DNA from: DASRIA01 sp038203635
Lineage (GTDB): Bacteria > Actinomycetota > Thermoleophilia > Solirubrobacterales > JBBDJG01
Length of the DNA: 64,000 nucleotides
NCBI GenBank assembly: GCA_038203635.1
Contig: JBBRDT010000002.1
Span: forward strand, 1 to 64,000
Reading direction: 5' to 3'
Part shown: positions 37,793-48,525 of the stretch, one piece after another
Layout: every line of letters starts with the position of its first letter
Position numbering within the stretch: position 1 is the first letter of the stretch
Translations under genes and position numbers: made by a program
Notes under the pieces: model-generated
What the model saw: the letters and a program-made list of their open reading frames with translations, nothing else
Told to the model about the DNA's origin: nothing
The model's database searches: none

Positions 37793-38188
37793 ATGCCAAG
37801 CATCAGTCAGCTGGTCCGCAAGGGCCGCAAGCCTCCGCGCAAAAAGGTCTCGACGCCCGGTCTGAAGTCCAGCCAGGGCGGCAAGCGCCGGCTCGCGGCG
37901 CCCCAGCGCAGGGGCGTGTGCACACGTGTGTACACGGCCACGCCCAAGAAACCGAACTCGGCGCTGCGCAAGGTCGCGCGAGTGCGGCTCACGAACGGGA
38001 TGGAGGTGACCGCCTACATCCCGGGCGAGGGACACAACCTTCAGGAGCACTCGGTCGTGCTCGTGCGTGGCGGCCGTGTGAAGGACCTGCCGGGCGTGCG
38101 CTACAAGGTGGTGCGCGGCACGCTCGACGCGGCCGGCGTCTCGGACCGCAAGAAGGCGCGCTCGCAGTACGGCGTGAAGGCCGCTTAG
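37793..38188 (+). CDS. rpsL: 30S ribosomal protein S12
   Basis: 131 aa. Begins MPSISQLVRKGRKPP (Ser where Thr/Asn are usual) and contains YTATPKKPNSALRKVARVRL and the PGEGHNLQEHS loop. The lysines mutated in streptomycin resistance (TPKKPNSALRK and the GVRYKVVRG loop) are wild type. Decoding-centre protein. 6 bp before rpsG. The str operon is split after rpsG by two minus-strand genes. Confidence 0.97.
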   Translation: MPSISQLVRKGRKPPRKKVSTPGLKSSQGGKRRLAAPQRRGVCTRVYTATPKKPNSALRKVARVRLTNGMEVTAYIPGEGHNLQEHSVVLVRGGRVKDLPGVRYKVVRGTLDAAGVSDRKKARSQYGVKAA

Positions 38189-38194
38189 ACCCAA

Positions 38195-38665
38195 GTGCCG
38201 CGCCGCGGAGACATCGCCCCCCGGACCCTCGAGCCGGACAAGGTCTACAACAGCCGCCTGGTCCAGCAGGTGATCAACAAGGTGATGATGGGCGGGAAGA
38301 AGTCGACGGCGGAGAAGATCACCTACGAGGCGCTCGACATTCTCGCCAAGCGCACCGGCAAGGAGCCGGTGGAGGCGCTCGAGCAGTCGATCAAGACCCT
38401 GACCCCGGTACTCGAGGTCCGCTCGCGCCGGGTCGGCGGCGCCACCTACCAGGTTCCCGTCGAGGTTCCGGCCCGTCGGGCGCGCACGCTGGCGGTGCGG
38501 TGGCTGGTCGAGTTCTCACGCAGGCGCCGCGAAAAGACGATGGCCCAGCGGCTGGCCAACGAGCTTGCCGACGCGGGCGAGCAGCAGGGCGATGCTTACA
38601 AGCGGAAGGACGACATCTACCGCATGGCGCAGGCCAACAAGGCCTTCGCGCACTATCGCTGGTAG
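38195..38665 (+). CDS. rpsG: 30S ribosomal protein S7
   Basis: 156 aa, standard. MPRRGDIAPRTLEPDKVYNS, VNKVMMGGKKSTAEKI-like central helix, PVEVPARRARTLAVRWLVEF, and the C-terminal ...ANKAFAHYRW. Start GTG 38195. Binds the 3' major domain of 16S rRNA. Followed by a 21-bp stem hairpin rather than by fusA. Confidence 0.97.
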   Translation: MPRRGDIAPRTLEPDKVYNSRLVQQVINKVMMGGKKSTAEKITYEALDILAKRTGKEPVEALEQSIKTLTPVLEVRSRRVGGATYQVPVEVPARRARTLAVRWLVEFSRRRREKTMAQRLANELADAGEQQGDAYKRKDDIYRMAQANKAFAHYRW

Positions 38666-38682
38666 TCCGTTGGGCCGGTCGC

Positions 38683-38740
38683 CCGGGGACCCTCCTCGGA
38701 GACCGGGAAACCGTTTTTAGTCTCCGATGAGGGTCCCCGG
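38683..38740 (+). terminator. Long hairpin with T-rich loop after rpsG
   Basis: A 21-nt arm (38683-38703, starts CCGGGGACCC and ends GGAGAC) pairs with 38720-38740 (starts GTCTCCGA) with one C/T mismatch. The 16-nt loop ends in TTTTTA before GTC. A very similar design follows rplQ. Position and strength suggest the str-operon terminator. Confidence 0.7.
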
Positions 38741-38768
38741 CCGCCCGGCTACGCCCCGGCGCCTCGTC

Positions 38769-38817
38769 GAACTTTCCCTCGTTGCACCCACCCCCCGGGT
38801 GTGAAGAGGGGAAGTTC
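38769..38817. terminator. Second hairpin between rpsG and the convergent MFS gene
   Basis: GAACTTTCCCTC (38769-38780) and GAGGGGAAGTTC (38806-38817) pair over 12 bp with one wobble; the 25-nt loop holds a nested CACCC/GGGTG hairpin. Probably ends the MFS transcript coming from the right. Confidence 0.6.
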
Positions 38818-38841
38818 GGGCCGTTCCGTAGCACCGCCTCC

Positions 38842-40200
38842 TTACCCACTTGGTTTACGTCTGCTCGAGTGCCGCGGGCGCCGGCCCCCCGCCTCCTCCG
38901 CAAGCTCCGCAGCGAGCGTTTCCAGATCCCGTCCGTGTGGTTCTAGCTTCACTACGGTGAAAGCGATGCCGACCAGCAGTGCGGAGGCTGCCAGGAACAG
39001 GAATGACGGCGCCAAGGCGTCGAGGGTTGCTTCGGGGTCCACCAGGTCGCCGGTGCCCGCCACCAGTGCGATGACCAGCGGGCCGATGATGCGACCGAGG
39101 CCGCTGACAGCCCAGGCGAGCCCCATCCCGTGTGTGCGGAGGCTCGTGGGGAACACCTCGGGCGTATAGGGCGCGAGGTTGGCGAAGCCCCCGTCCACGA
39201 AGAACGCGGCCGGGATCAGGGCGAGCAGGAACAGCGGCGCTCCGGCCACCTCCGTGTCGCTGCTGAACGCGGCGAGCACGAGGGGCGGCACCGCGCCGAA
39301 GCCCATTAACAGGCCGCACGTCCGGCGGCCGACCCGCTGTGGCACGAACGAGAAGAAAAGGCGCCCGGCAAACGAGCCCAGCGCGACGAGCAGGAACAGG
39401 AGCGCGGCCGTGTCGCTGCTGATGTCCAGTATGCGCTCGAGGAACGTCGGCCCCCAGAGCACCAGCCCGGAGACGGCGATCGACGCGCCCAACCACGCGA
39501 GCACGGTGACCAAGACGCTGCGGCGGTATCGCCACAGGTCCGAGTAGGCATCGCCCGCCGACGGCGGCGTGGGCGTCTCGAGCGTGAGCTCCTCCTCGGG
39601 GCGCTCGGTCAGCCACGCGACGACCCGGCGCGCTTCTCGCAGGCGTCCCCGGTCCGCCAGCCAGCGCGGGGACTCCGGCACGTATGAGGCGATGAAGAAG
39701 ACCAGCAGTATGGGCAGCAGCCCGATCGCGAACGCGATCCGCCATGGCAGCAGCGCCGCCACGATGGCGGCCACCATGATGCCCACGGGGACCATCGCGG
39801 TGGTAACGAACCCGACCACCCGGGTGCGCAGGCGTGTGGGGGTGAACTCGAGCGCTAGCGGGACGGCGATCACCGCGACGCCCGCGACTCCGGCCCCGAC
39901 CACCAAGCGCAGCACAGCGATGTACCACCAGCCGCCCTCGGGAGCGAGCGCGAGCGCGCCTGTCGCCAGCGAGAAGGTGACGATGCCGGCCATCAGCGGA
40001 ACCCGCCGGCCCACACGGTCCCCGAGGCGGCCCCAGACGATGCTGCCGCCGATCGCGCCGACTCCGGCACCCAGCAGCATCGCGGCGGCCTGCCCGAACG
40101 TCAGGTCCCAATCGTCGGCGAGGTCCGGGACGACGAACGCGATCAGGAAGAAGTCGAACAGGTCCAGCACCGCGCCGACCATCACGGCTCCCGCGAGCAC
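38842..40200 (-). CDS. MFS transporter (metabolite:H+ / sugar-porter type)
   Basis: 452 aa, about 12 transmembrane helices. The loop 2-3 signature GRLGDRVGRRVPL and the mid-loop YVPESPRWLADRGRLREA mark the sugar-porter / aromatic-acid porter families; GRLFFSFVPQRVGRR repeats the signature in the second half. Substrate unknown. The first ATG/GTG/TTG in frame is GTG 40200, which starts directly in helix 1; upstream in-frame codons read LDEAPLTRRFY, exactly the pre-helix segment of this family, so the true start is probably a CTG near 40225-40265 or the protein is N-terminally short. Confidence 0.8.
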   Translation of the reverse strand: MLAGAVMVGAVLDLFDFFLIAFVVPDLADDWDLTFGQAAAMLLGAGVGAIGGSIVWGRLGDRVGRRVPLMAGIVTFSLATGALALAPEGGWWYIAVLRLVVGAGVAGVAVIAVPLALEFTPTRLRTRVVGFVTTAMVPVGIMVAAIVAALLPWRIAFAIGLLPILLVFFIASYVPESPRWLADRGRLREARRVVAWLTERPEEELTLETPTPPSAGDAYSDLWRYRRSVLVTVLAWLGASIAVSGLVLWGPTFLERILDISSDTAALLFLLVALGSFAGRLFFSFVPQRVGRRTCGLLMGFGAVPPLVLAAFSSDTEVAGAPLFLLALIPAAFFVDGGFANLAPYTPEVFPTSLRTHGMGLAWAVSGLGRIIGPLVIALVAGTGDLVDPEATLDALAPSFLFLAASALLVGIAFTVVKLEPHGRDLETLAAELAEEAGGRRPRHSSRRKPSG

Positions 40201-40262
40201 GTAGAAACGACGCGTCAGCGGAGCCTCGTCGAGCGCCTGCAGAAAGGGCGTGCCCGCGGGCG

Positions 40263-40841
40263 TCAGGAGTCCCTTCGGCGCCGCCCCGCGCCGTGCGAGA
40301 GCTGCCAGGCGACCGCCGCCGCCCCGGCGAGGGCCAAGACCGCGCCGATCAGCTCCACCCAGAAGCCGGCCTGCGCCTCGGCCTCACCGGTCTCGATCTC
40401 GCTGGTGAGGCCCGAAGAGGTCACGTCGGGGACGTCGCCGACCAGCACGATGCCCAACGCGATCACGGCCAGCGCCACGGCGGCCCAGGCCGGCAGTCGC
40501 TGCCGCGTCGAGCGCGCGAGCAGCGCGCCGCCCGCGATCACGACGCCGATCACCCCCAGCGCCCAGGTGTGCTGGTCGGCCCCGGACTGGATCGAGCCGG
40601 CGGCGTTCGAGGTCGCGCCTCCGGGAGTCACGATCCGATAGAGGTCCAGCGTCTCGGCGTACAGGAGCAGCAGGCCGCCCACCACGGCCAGCACGGTGGC
40701 GGCTTCCAGCGAGTGTCGGCTCAGCAAGCGGAAGGGCGCGCCCGCGGCTCGTTCGAGCGCCGCCTCCGCGGTCCGCAGGAAACCCCCGCGCGGGGATGTC
40801 GCCGGGGGCTCTGAGCCGCTCTGGGCCTGGTTTTTTGGCAT
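40263..40841 (-). CDS. Four-span membrane protein, uncharacterised
   Basis: 192 aa from ATG 40841 (MPKNQAQSGSEPPATS). Four hydrophobic segments: about 45-68 (ATVLAVVGGLLLLYAETLDL), 92-110, 117-135 and 160-182; a basic GAGRRRRDS end. AETLDLYRIV with a later polar loop is typical of small actinobacterial membrane proteins with no known role. It is upstream of and probably coupled to the MFS gene. Divergent from fusA; its start region overlaps the fusA promoter area. Confidence 0.65.
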   Translation of the reverse strand: MPKNQAQSGSEPPATSPRGGFLRTAEAALERAAGAPFRLLSRHSLEAATVLAVVGGLLLLYAETLDLYRIVTPGGATSNAAGSIQSGADQHTWALGVIGVVIAGGALLARSTRQRLPAWAAVALAVIALGIVLVGDVPDVTSSGLTSEIETGEAEAQAGFWVELIGAVLALAGAAAVAWQLSHGAGRRRRDS

Positions 40842-40852
40842 CAGGCCTCTGC

Positions 40853-40858
40853 TATCCT
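40853..40858 (+). promoter_or_regulatory. Candidate -10 box for fusA
   Basis: TATCCT, 187 nt before the fusA ATG. The same hexamer stands before rpmG (24396). -35 match is weak. Confidence 0.4.
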
Positions 40859-40873
40859 TTTCGGACCTCACGG

Positions 40874-41014
40874 GCGCACCGGTTGCGCGTCCGAAGCGCT
40901 GCAGGGGAGCCGCTTCGGGGGGAATTGCCCGGGAGTCCCCGAAATGGATTCCGACCGCACATAGGTCCGCCTGCCGGCCTTCTGCAAGTCGGGGCCCGCG
41001 AGGGCTCCTTTTTT
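40874..41014 (+). promoter_or_regulatory. Structured fusA leader with alternative hairpins and a terminator
   Basis: In order: GCGCA/TGCGC (40874-40888); CCGAAGCG (40891-40898) pairing with CGCTTCGG (40911-40918); TTCGGGG (40914-40920) pairing instead with CCCCGAA (40937-40943); then GGGGCCC (40991-40997), loop GCGA, GGGCTCC (41002-41008), TTTTTT (41009-41014), 30 nt before fusA. The second and third stems share 40914-40918 and cannot coexist, the usual sign of a switching leader. Confidence 0.6.
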
Positions 41015-41044
41015 GCCTAGAACCAGCCGATTCATTAGGAAGTC

Positions 41045-43153
<2,109 letters not shown>

Positions 43154-43203
43154 AGAAACGCCGGATATAGGGCCGGTTGCCCGGTTCGGCACCCGAATAC
43201 AGC

Positions 43204-43209
43204 TATATT
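43204..43209 (+). promoter_or_regulatory. Candidate -10 box for tuf
   Basis: TATATT in an AT-rich patch of the fusA-tuf gap, about 90 nt before the tuf start. It suggests an additional promoter for tuf; the leader has GC-rich pairings but no T-run terminator. Confidence 0.5.
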
Positions 43210-43298
43210 TTCGCGGTTGGCCCGCGTGCTGCCTCAGCGGCCACACGCCTGCCCTTGCCGTGAACCAAGCCCGTCTATCGAGACCAAGGAGCTAGACA

Positions 43299-44486
<1,188 letters not shown>

Positions 44487-44490
44487 TTCT

Positions 44491-44524
44491 GAGAGGCCGC
44501 TGGAAAGCGGCCTCTCCTGGTTTT
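44491..44524 (+). terminator. Terminator after tuf
   Basis: GAGAGGCCGCT (44491-44501), loop GGAA, AGCGGCCTCTC (44506-44516), CTGG, TTTT. Perfect 11-bp stem 4 bp after the tuf stop. Confidence 0.8.
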
Positions 44525-44553
44525 CAGAAGCACGTCGGCAAGGAATTGATTGA

Positions 44554-44601
44554 TACGACCGGGGCGGGGCCCTGACAGGGCCCCGCCCCTAGTACGACCG
44601 G
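44554..44601 (+). promoter_or_regulatory. S10-operon promoter region: hairpin flanked by 9-bp direct repeats
   Basis: GGGGCGGGGCCCT (44561-44573), loop GAC, AGGGCCCCGCCCC (44577-44589) is a perfect 13-bp palindrome. It is bordered by direct repeats TACGACCGG (44554-44562 and 44593-44601), and the right one overlaps the -10-like TAGTAC (44590-44595). TTGATT (44546-44551) is too far to be a -35 unless the palindrome is looped out. Confidence 0.55.
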
Positions 44602-44630
44602 AACACAGAGAAAAGAGACAGCCGAACACA

Positions 44631-44951
44631 TTGGCCGCAATACCTCAGAACAAAATCCGCATCAGGTTGAAGGCGTATGACCACGACGCCATCGACCGCG
44701 CGGCCGCCGAGATCGTCGAGACGGCCGAACGCACCGGCGCGACGGTTGCCGGTCCCGTGCCGCTGCCCACGGAGAAGAACGTGTACGTCGTGATCCGCAG
44801 CCCCTTCAAGGACAAGGACTCGCGGGAGCACTTCGAGATCCGCACGCACAAGCGGCTGATCGACATCCATCAGCCCAGTCCGAAGACGGTGGATTCGCTT
44901 CAGCGGCTGGACCACCTCCCCGCCGGAGTGGACATCGAGATCAGGCTTTGA
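44631..44951 (+). CDS. rpsJ: 30S ribosomal protein S10
   Basis: 106 aa. KIRIRLKAYDHDAIDRAAAE at the start, GPVPLPTEKNVYVVIRSPFK, and HKRLIDIHQPSPKTVDSLQR. Also the NusG/NusB partner. TTG start at 44631 (MAAIPQNKIRIR); weak AAAGAGA about 14 nt upstream. Its stop overlaps rplC's ATG (TGATG). Confidence 0.96.
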   Translation: MAAIPQNKIRIRLKAYDHDAIDRAAAEIVETAERTGATVAGPVPLPTEKNVYVVIRSPFKDKDSREHFEIRTHKRLIDIHQPSPKTVDSLQRLDHLPAGVDIEIRL

Positions 44952-45577
44952 TGTCTGGGCTGCTGGGCAAGAAGCTGGGCATGACGCAGATCTTCACCGA
45001 AGAGGGTGAGCGGATCTCCGTGACGGTGATCGAGGCCGGACCCTGCGCCGTGACGGCGGTGCGCGATGTCGAGCGCGATGGCTACCGCGCGGTGCAGATG
45101 GCGTTCGGTGAGACGAAGGAGGCGCGGCTGACCAAGCCGCAGCGCGGTCACCTCAAGCGCGCCGGCGTCGGCCCCCTGCGACATCTCGCCGAGTTCCGGG
45201 TCTCGAACAGCGACGATCGCGCCTACGAGATCGGTCAGAGCCTCGGCGTCGCGGACCTCTTCGAGAAGGGGCAGCGGGTGAAGGTCAGCGGCCGGTCCAA
45301 GGGCAAGGGCTTTCAGGGCACGATCCGGCGCCACGGCTTCTCGCGTGGTCCGGTGAGCCACGGGTCGCACAACGTACGCGCGCCCGGCTCGATCGGAGCG
45401 AGTGCCACCCCGTCACACGTCATGAAGGGCACTCGGCTGCCCGGCCAGATGGGCAACAGCCGCGTCACTCAGCCGGGCCTGATGGTCGTCGACGTCGACG
45501 CCGATCGAAATCTCCTACTTCTCAAGGGCGCGGTCCCGGGGCCCGAAGGTGCCGTCGTCGAGGTACGCGATGCCTGA
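44951..45577 (+). CDS. rplC: 50S ribosomal protein L3
   Basis: 208 aa from ATG 44951. MSGLLGKKLGMTQIFTEEGE, SRGPVSHGSHNVRAPGSIGA and MKGTRLPGQMGNSRVTQPGL are diagnostic. Early assembly protein near the peptidyl-transferase centre. Overlaps rplD by 8 nt. Confidence 0.97.
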   Translation: MSGLLGKKLGMTQIFTEEGERISVTVIEAGPCAVTAVRDVERDGYRAVQMAFGETKEARLTKPQRGHLKRAGVGPLRHLAEFRVSNSDDRAYEIGQSLGVADLFEKGQRVKVSGRSKGKGFQGTIRRHGFSRGPVSHGSHNVRAPGSIGASATPSHVMKGTRLPGQMGNSRVTQPGLMVVDVDADRNLLLLKGAVPGPEGAVVEVRDA

Positions 45578-46232
45578 GACCGCACTCAGCGCCGCGCGCC
45601 TGGGCGGACAGGGCTCGGTCGAGCTCCCCGCCGACATCTTCTCCGAGCCCTTCCACAATGCAGTGGTGTACGAGGCGGTACGTGCGGAGCAGCTCGCGCG
45701 CCGCCGCGGTACCGCTTCGGCCAAGACACGCTCCGAGGTGCGCGGCGGCGGTGCCAAGCCGTGGCGCCAGAAGGGAACCGGCCGCGCACGCGCGGGGTCG
45801 ACCCGGATGCCGCACTGGACCGGCGGGGGAGTGGCGTTCGGCCCCAGCCCGCGCGGCTACACGGTGAAGGTCAATCGCCGGGCACGCAGGCGTGCCCTGC
45901 GGGCGGCGCTCAGCGTGCACGCGCGGCGCGGGAGCATCGCGGTGGTCGACGCCTCCTCATATACGGAGCCGTCGACGAGCACGGCCGTAAAGGCGCTGGA
46001 CACCCTCGAGGGACCACGCAAGGTCCTCGTGCTGCTGGGCGAGGACGAGGCCGCGTGCGCGAAGTCGTTTCGCAACATCTCGCGCGTCGTGGTCCTGGAA
46101 GCGCGTGACGCCGGCGTGGCCGACGTCGTAGGGGCGCGCACGCTCGTGCTGTCCGAGGCGGCGCTTGCCGACCTCGCAAAGGTCGCGGCCGAGCCGCAGC
46201 AACGCGTCGCAGTCCAGCAGGAGGCCGCGTAG
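45570..46232 (+). CDS. rplD: 50S ribosomal protein L4
   Basis: 220 aa. The long exit-tunnel loop is present: KTRSEVRGGGAKPWRQKGTG, RARAGSTRMPHWTGGGVAFG. ATG 45570 (MPETALSAARLGG) fits; rplW starts at the next base after the stop. L4 often autoregulates the S10 operon in gamma-proteobacteria; nothing here shows that. Confidence 0.96.
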   Translation: MPETALSAARLGGQGSVELPADIFSEPFHNAVVYEAVRAEQLARRRGTASAKTRSEVRGGGAKPWRQKGTGRARAGSTRMPHWTGGGVAFGPSPRGYTVKVNRRARRRALRAALSVHARRGSIAVVDASSYTEPSTSTAVKALDTLEGPRKVLVLLGEDEAACAKSFRNISRVVVLEARDAGVADVVGARTLVLSEAALADLAKVAAEPQQRVAVQQEAA

Positions 46233-46532
46233 ATGGATTCCCGCCAAGTGCTTCGCAGTCCGGTGATCTCCGAGAAGAGCTACGCGCTGATCGCGGACAA
46301 CAAGTACACCTTCCGAGTCCACTCCGACGCGCACAAGACGGCGATCCGCGCCGCCGTGGAGGAGATCTTCGGCGTACGCGTGACCCAGGTGCGCACGATG
46401 AAGATGAAGTCCAAGCCAAAGCGGCGGGGATGGACCAAGGGCCGCACGCGCCAGTGGAAGAAGGCGATCGTCGAGCTCGCGCCCGGCGACCGCATCGAGC
46501 TGTTCGAAGGAGCGGCGGCCTCGGCCGAGTAG
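46233..46532 (+). CDS. rplW: 50S ribosomal protein L23
   Basis: 99 aa. QVLRSPVISEKSYALIADNK, TFRVHSDAHKTAIRAAVEEI and the extended loop KMKSKPKRRGWTKGRTRQWK. Sits at the tunnel exit and binds trigger factor and SRP. Immediately follows rplD and is 3 bp before rplB. Confidence 0.96.
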   Translation: MDSRQVLRSPVISEKSYALIADNKYTFRVHSDAHKTAIRAAVEEIFGVRVTQVRTMKMKSKPKRRGWTKGRTRQWKKAIVELAPGDRIELFEGAAASAE

Positions 46533-46535
46533 CGC

Positions 46536-47375
46536 ATGGCGATCAAGAAGCACAAGCCGACAAGTCCCGCGCGCCGTTTTGCCACCTGGCTGGTGCGCGA
46601 GGAGCTGACCCGCTCGGAACCCGAGAAGTCACTCGTGAAAGGGAAGGCCAAGAGTGGGGGGCGCAACACGCACGGCCGCATCACGAGCCGGCACCGCGGT
46701 GGCGGCGCGAAGCGCCGGTACCGCCGGATCGACTTCAAGCGCCGCAAGGACGGCGTGCCCGCGAAGGTCGCGGCGATCGAGTACGACCCCAACCGTACGG
46801 CTCACATCGCGCTGCTCCATTACAGAGACGGCGAGAAGCGCTACATCCTCGCGCCGCAGCGTCTTACGGTGGGCATGGAGGTGAGCTCCGGCGATACGGC
46901 CGAGATCCAGGTCGGCAACTCGCTCCCGCTGGGCCGGATCCCGACGGGGACTGTGGTCCACAACGTCGAGTTGACGCCCGGCCGGGGCGGGCAACTCGGG
47001 CGTTCTGCCGGTGCTGCGATCCAGCTTGTGGCCAAGGAGGGACGTACGGCGACCCTGAGGCTGCCCTCGACTGAGATGCGCATCGTGTCGGCCGACTGCC
47101 GCGCGACGATCGGCACCATCGGCAACGCCGACCACGAGAACGTCACGATCGGCAAGGCCGGCCGCAGCCGTCACAAAGGCATCCGCCCCCAGACCCGCGG
47201 CACGGCGATGAACCCGGTCGACCACCCGCACGGTGGTGGCGAGGGGAAGACCACGGCCGGCCGCCATCCTGTGACGCCGTGGGGCGTTCCGACGCTCGGC
47301 TACCGCACGCGCAAGAAGGGCAAGCAGTCCGACAAGTACATCGTGCGCGGCCGGCGCAGAGGGAAGAGGCGATAG
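46536..47375 (+). CDS. rplB: 50S ribosomal protein L2
   Basis: 279 aa. HGRITSRHRGGGAKRRYRRI, GDTAEIQVGNSLPLGRIPTG and the conserved catalytic-region segment AMNPVDHPHGGGEGKTTAGR. C-terminal basic tail. Unusually, a 200-bp gap (47376-47575) separates it from rpsS. Confidence 0.97.
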   Translation: MAIKKHKPTSPARRFATWLVREELTRSEPEKSLVKGKAKSGGRNTHGRITSRHRGGGAKRRYRRIDFKRRKDGVPAKVAAIEYDPNRTAHIALLHYRDGEKRYILAPQRLTVGMEVSSGDTAEIQVGNSLPLGRIPTGTVVHNVELTPGRGGQLGRSAGAAIQLVAKEGRTATLRLPSTEMRIVSADCRATIGTIGNADHENVTIGKAGRSRHKGIRPQTRGTAMNPVDHPHGGGEGKTTAGRHPVTPWGVPTLGYRTRKKGKQSDKYIVRGRRRGKRR

Positions 47376-47388
47376 TGGTGGCCCCCCC

Positions 47389-47561
47389 CCGGACGTCCCG
47401 CGCGAAATGGCGGCCGTCGGATGCCGCCATGCGGCGTCCTCGGTCGGCGCAATGGCACCGCCATTGCACCCTCCAGGCGCCGCCAGGCGCCGTGCGAGCG
47501 CGAAGCGCGAGATCCTTGCGTGGCGACCCCGACGCCGCGCCATTTCACGCGCGACGCCCGG
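47389..47561. repeat. Palindromic island between rplB and rpsS
   Basis: Imperfect 30-bp inverted repeats: left arm about 47389-47420 (contains GCGAAATGGCG), right arm about 47531-47561 (contains CGCCATTTCACGCG). Nested inside: GCCGC/GCGGC (47423-47435), a perfect GCAATGGC/GCCATTGC with loop ACC (47449-47467), and CCAGGCGCC repeated at about 47473-47491. No convincing reading frame. The S10 operon is normally almost gapless here, so this looks like an inserted miniature element or a structured RNA. Confidence 0.6.
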
Positions 47562-47575
47562 ATGAGGACCACTAG

Positions 47576-47857
<282 letters not shown>

Positions 47858-47859
47858 CG

Positions 47860-48525
47860 ATGGCGGACGAGAAAGACAAGCAGGACAAGGAGCCGCCGGC
47901 GGCCAAGAAGCCCGCCGCGAAAAAGCCCGCCGCCGAAAAGAAGCCGGCCGCCGCAAAGAAACCGGCTGCGAAGCCGAGGGCGCGCAAGGCCGCTGCCGCG
48001 AAGGCCGAGCCGGCCGAGCAGAAGACGACGGCCGAGGCCAAGGAGACGACGACCGAGCCCAAGCCTGCCCGCAAGCCTGCCGCGCGCCGGTCCGCTGCGA
48101 AGAAACCTGCTCCGAAGGACAAGGCTCCGGCGAAGGCCGAGTCGCCGAAGGCGGAACCCGCGCGCAAGCCCGCGCTGCCCCAACGTCCGCTGGTGCGCGC
48201 ACAGGCGAAGTACGTGCGGTCCTCGGCGCGCAAGGCACGGCTGGTCATGGATCACGTGCGCGGACGCCCGGTCGCCGACGCACGCGCCCTGCTGCGTCAC
48301 AGCCCGCGTGGCGTCGCGCGCGACGTGGAGCGGCTGCTGAACTCGGCGATCGCCAACGCGGAGAACAACCATGACCTCGTGGGCGACGATCTTTACGTCA
48401 AGGAGATCTACGCTGATGAGGGCCCGACGCTGCGCCGCTTCCGCCCGCGGGCGCAGGGGCGCGCGACGCGTATTCGCAAGCGCACGAGCCATCTGACCGT
48501 CGGGCTATCGACGAAGGAGACTTAA
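47860..48525 (+). CDS. rplV: 50S ribosomal protein L22 with long lysine-rich N-terminal tail
   Basis: 221 aa, twice the usual 110. The L22 fold starts at about residue 110: VRAQAKYVRSSARKARLVMD, LLNSAIANAENNHDLVGDDL and the tunnel beta-hairpin RFRPRAQGRATRIRKRTSHL. Residues 1-109 are a low-complexity tail built of AAKKPAAKKPAAEKKP-type repeats, resembling eukaryotic histone H1 tails and the C-terminal tail of mycobacterial HupB. The ATG at 47860 follows rpsS by 2 bp; the tail keeps the reading frame and the codon bias of the operon, so it is a real part of the protein. Confidence 0.93.
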   Translation: MADEKDKQDKEPPAAKKPAAKKPAAEKKPAAAKKPAAKPRARKAAAAKAEPAEQKTTAEAKETTTEPKPARKPAARRSAAKKPAPKDKAPAKAESPKAEPARKPALPQRPLVRAQAKYVRSSARKARLVMDHVRGRPVADARALLRHSPRGVARDVERLLNSAIANAENNHDLVGDDLYVKEIYADEGPTLRRFRPRAQGRATRIRKRTSHLTVGLSTKET

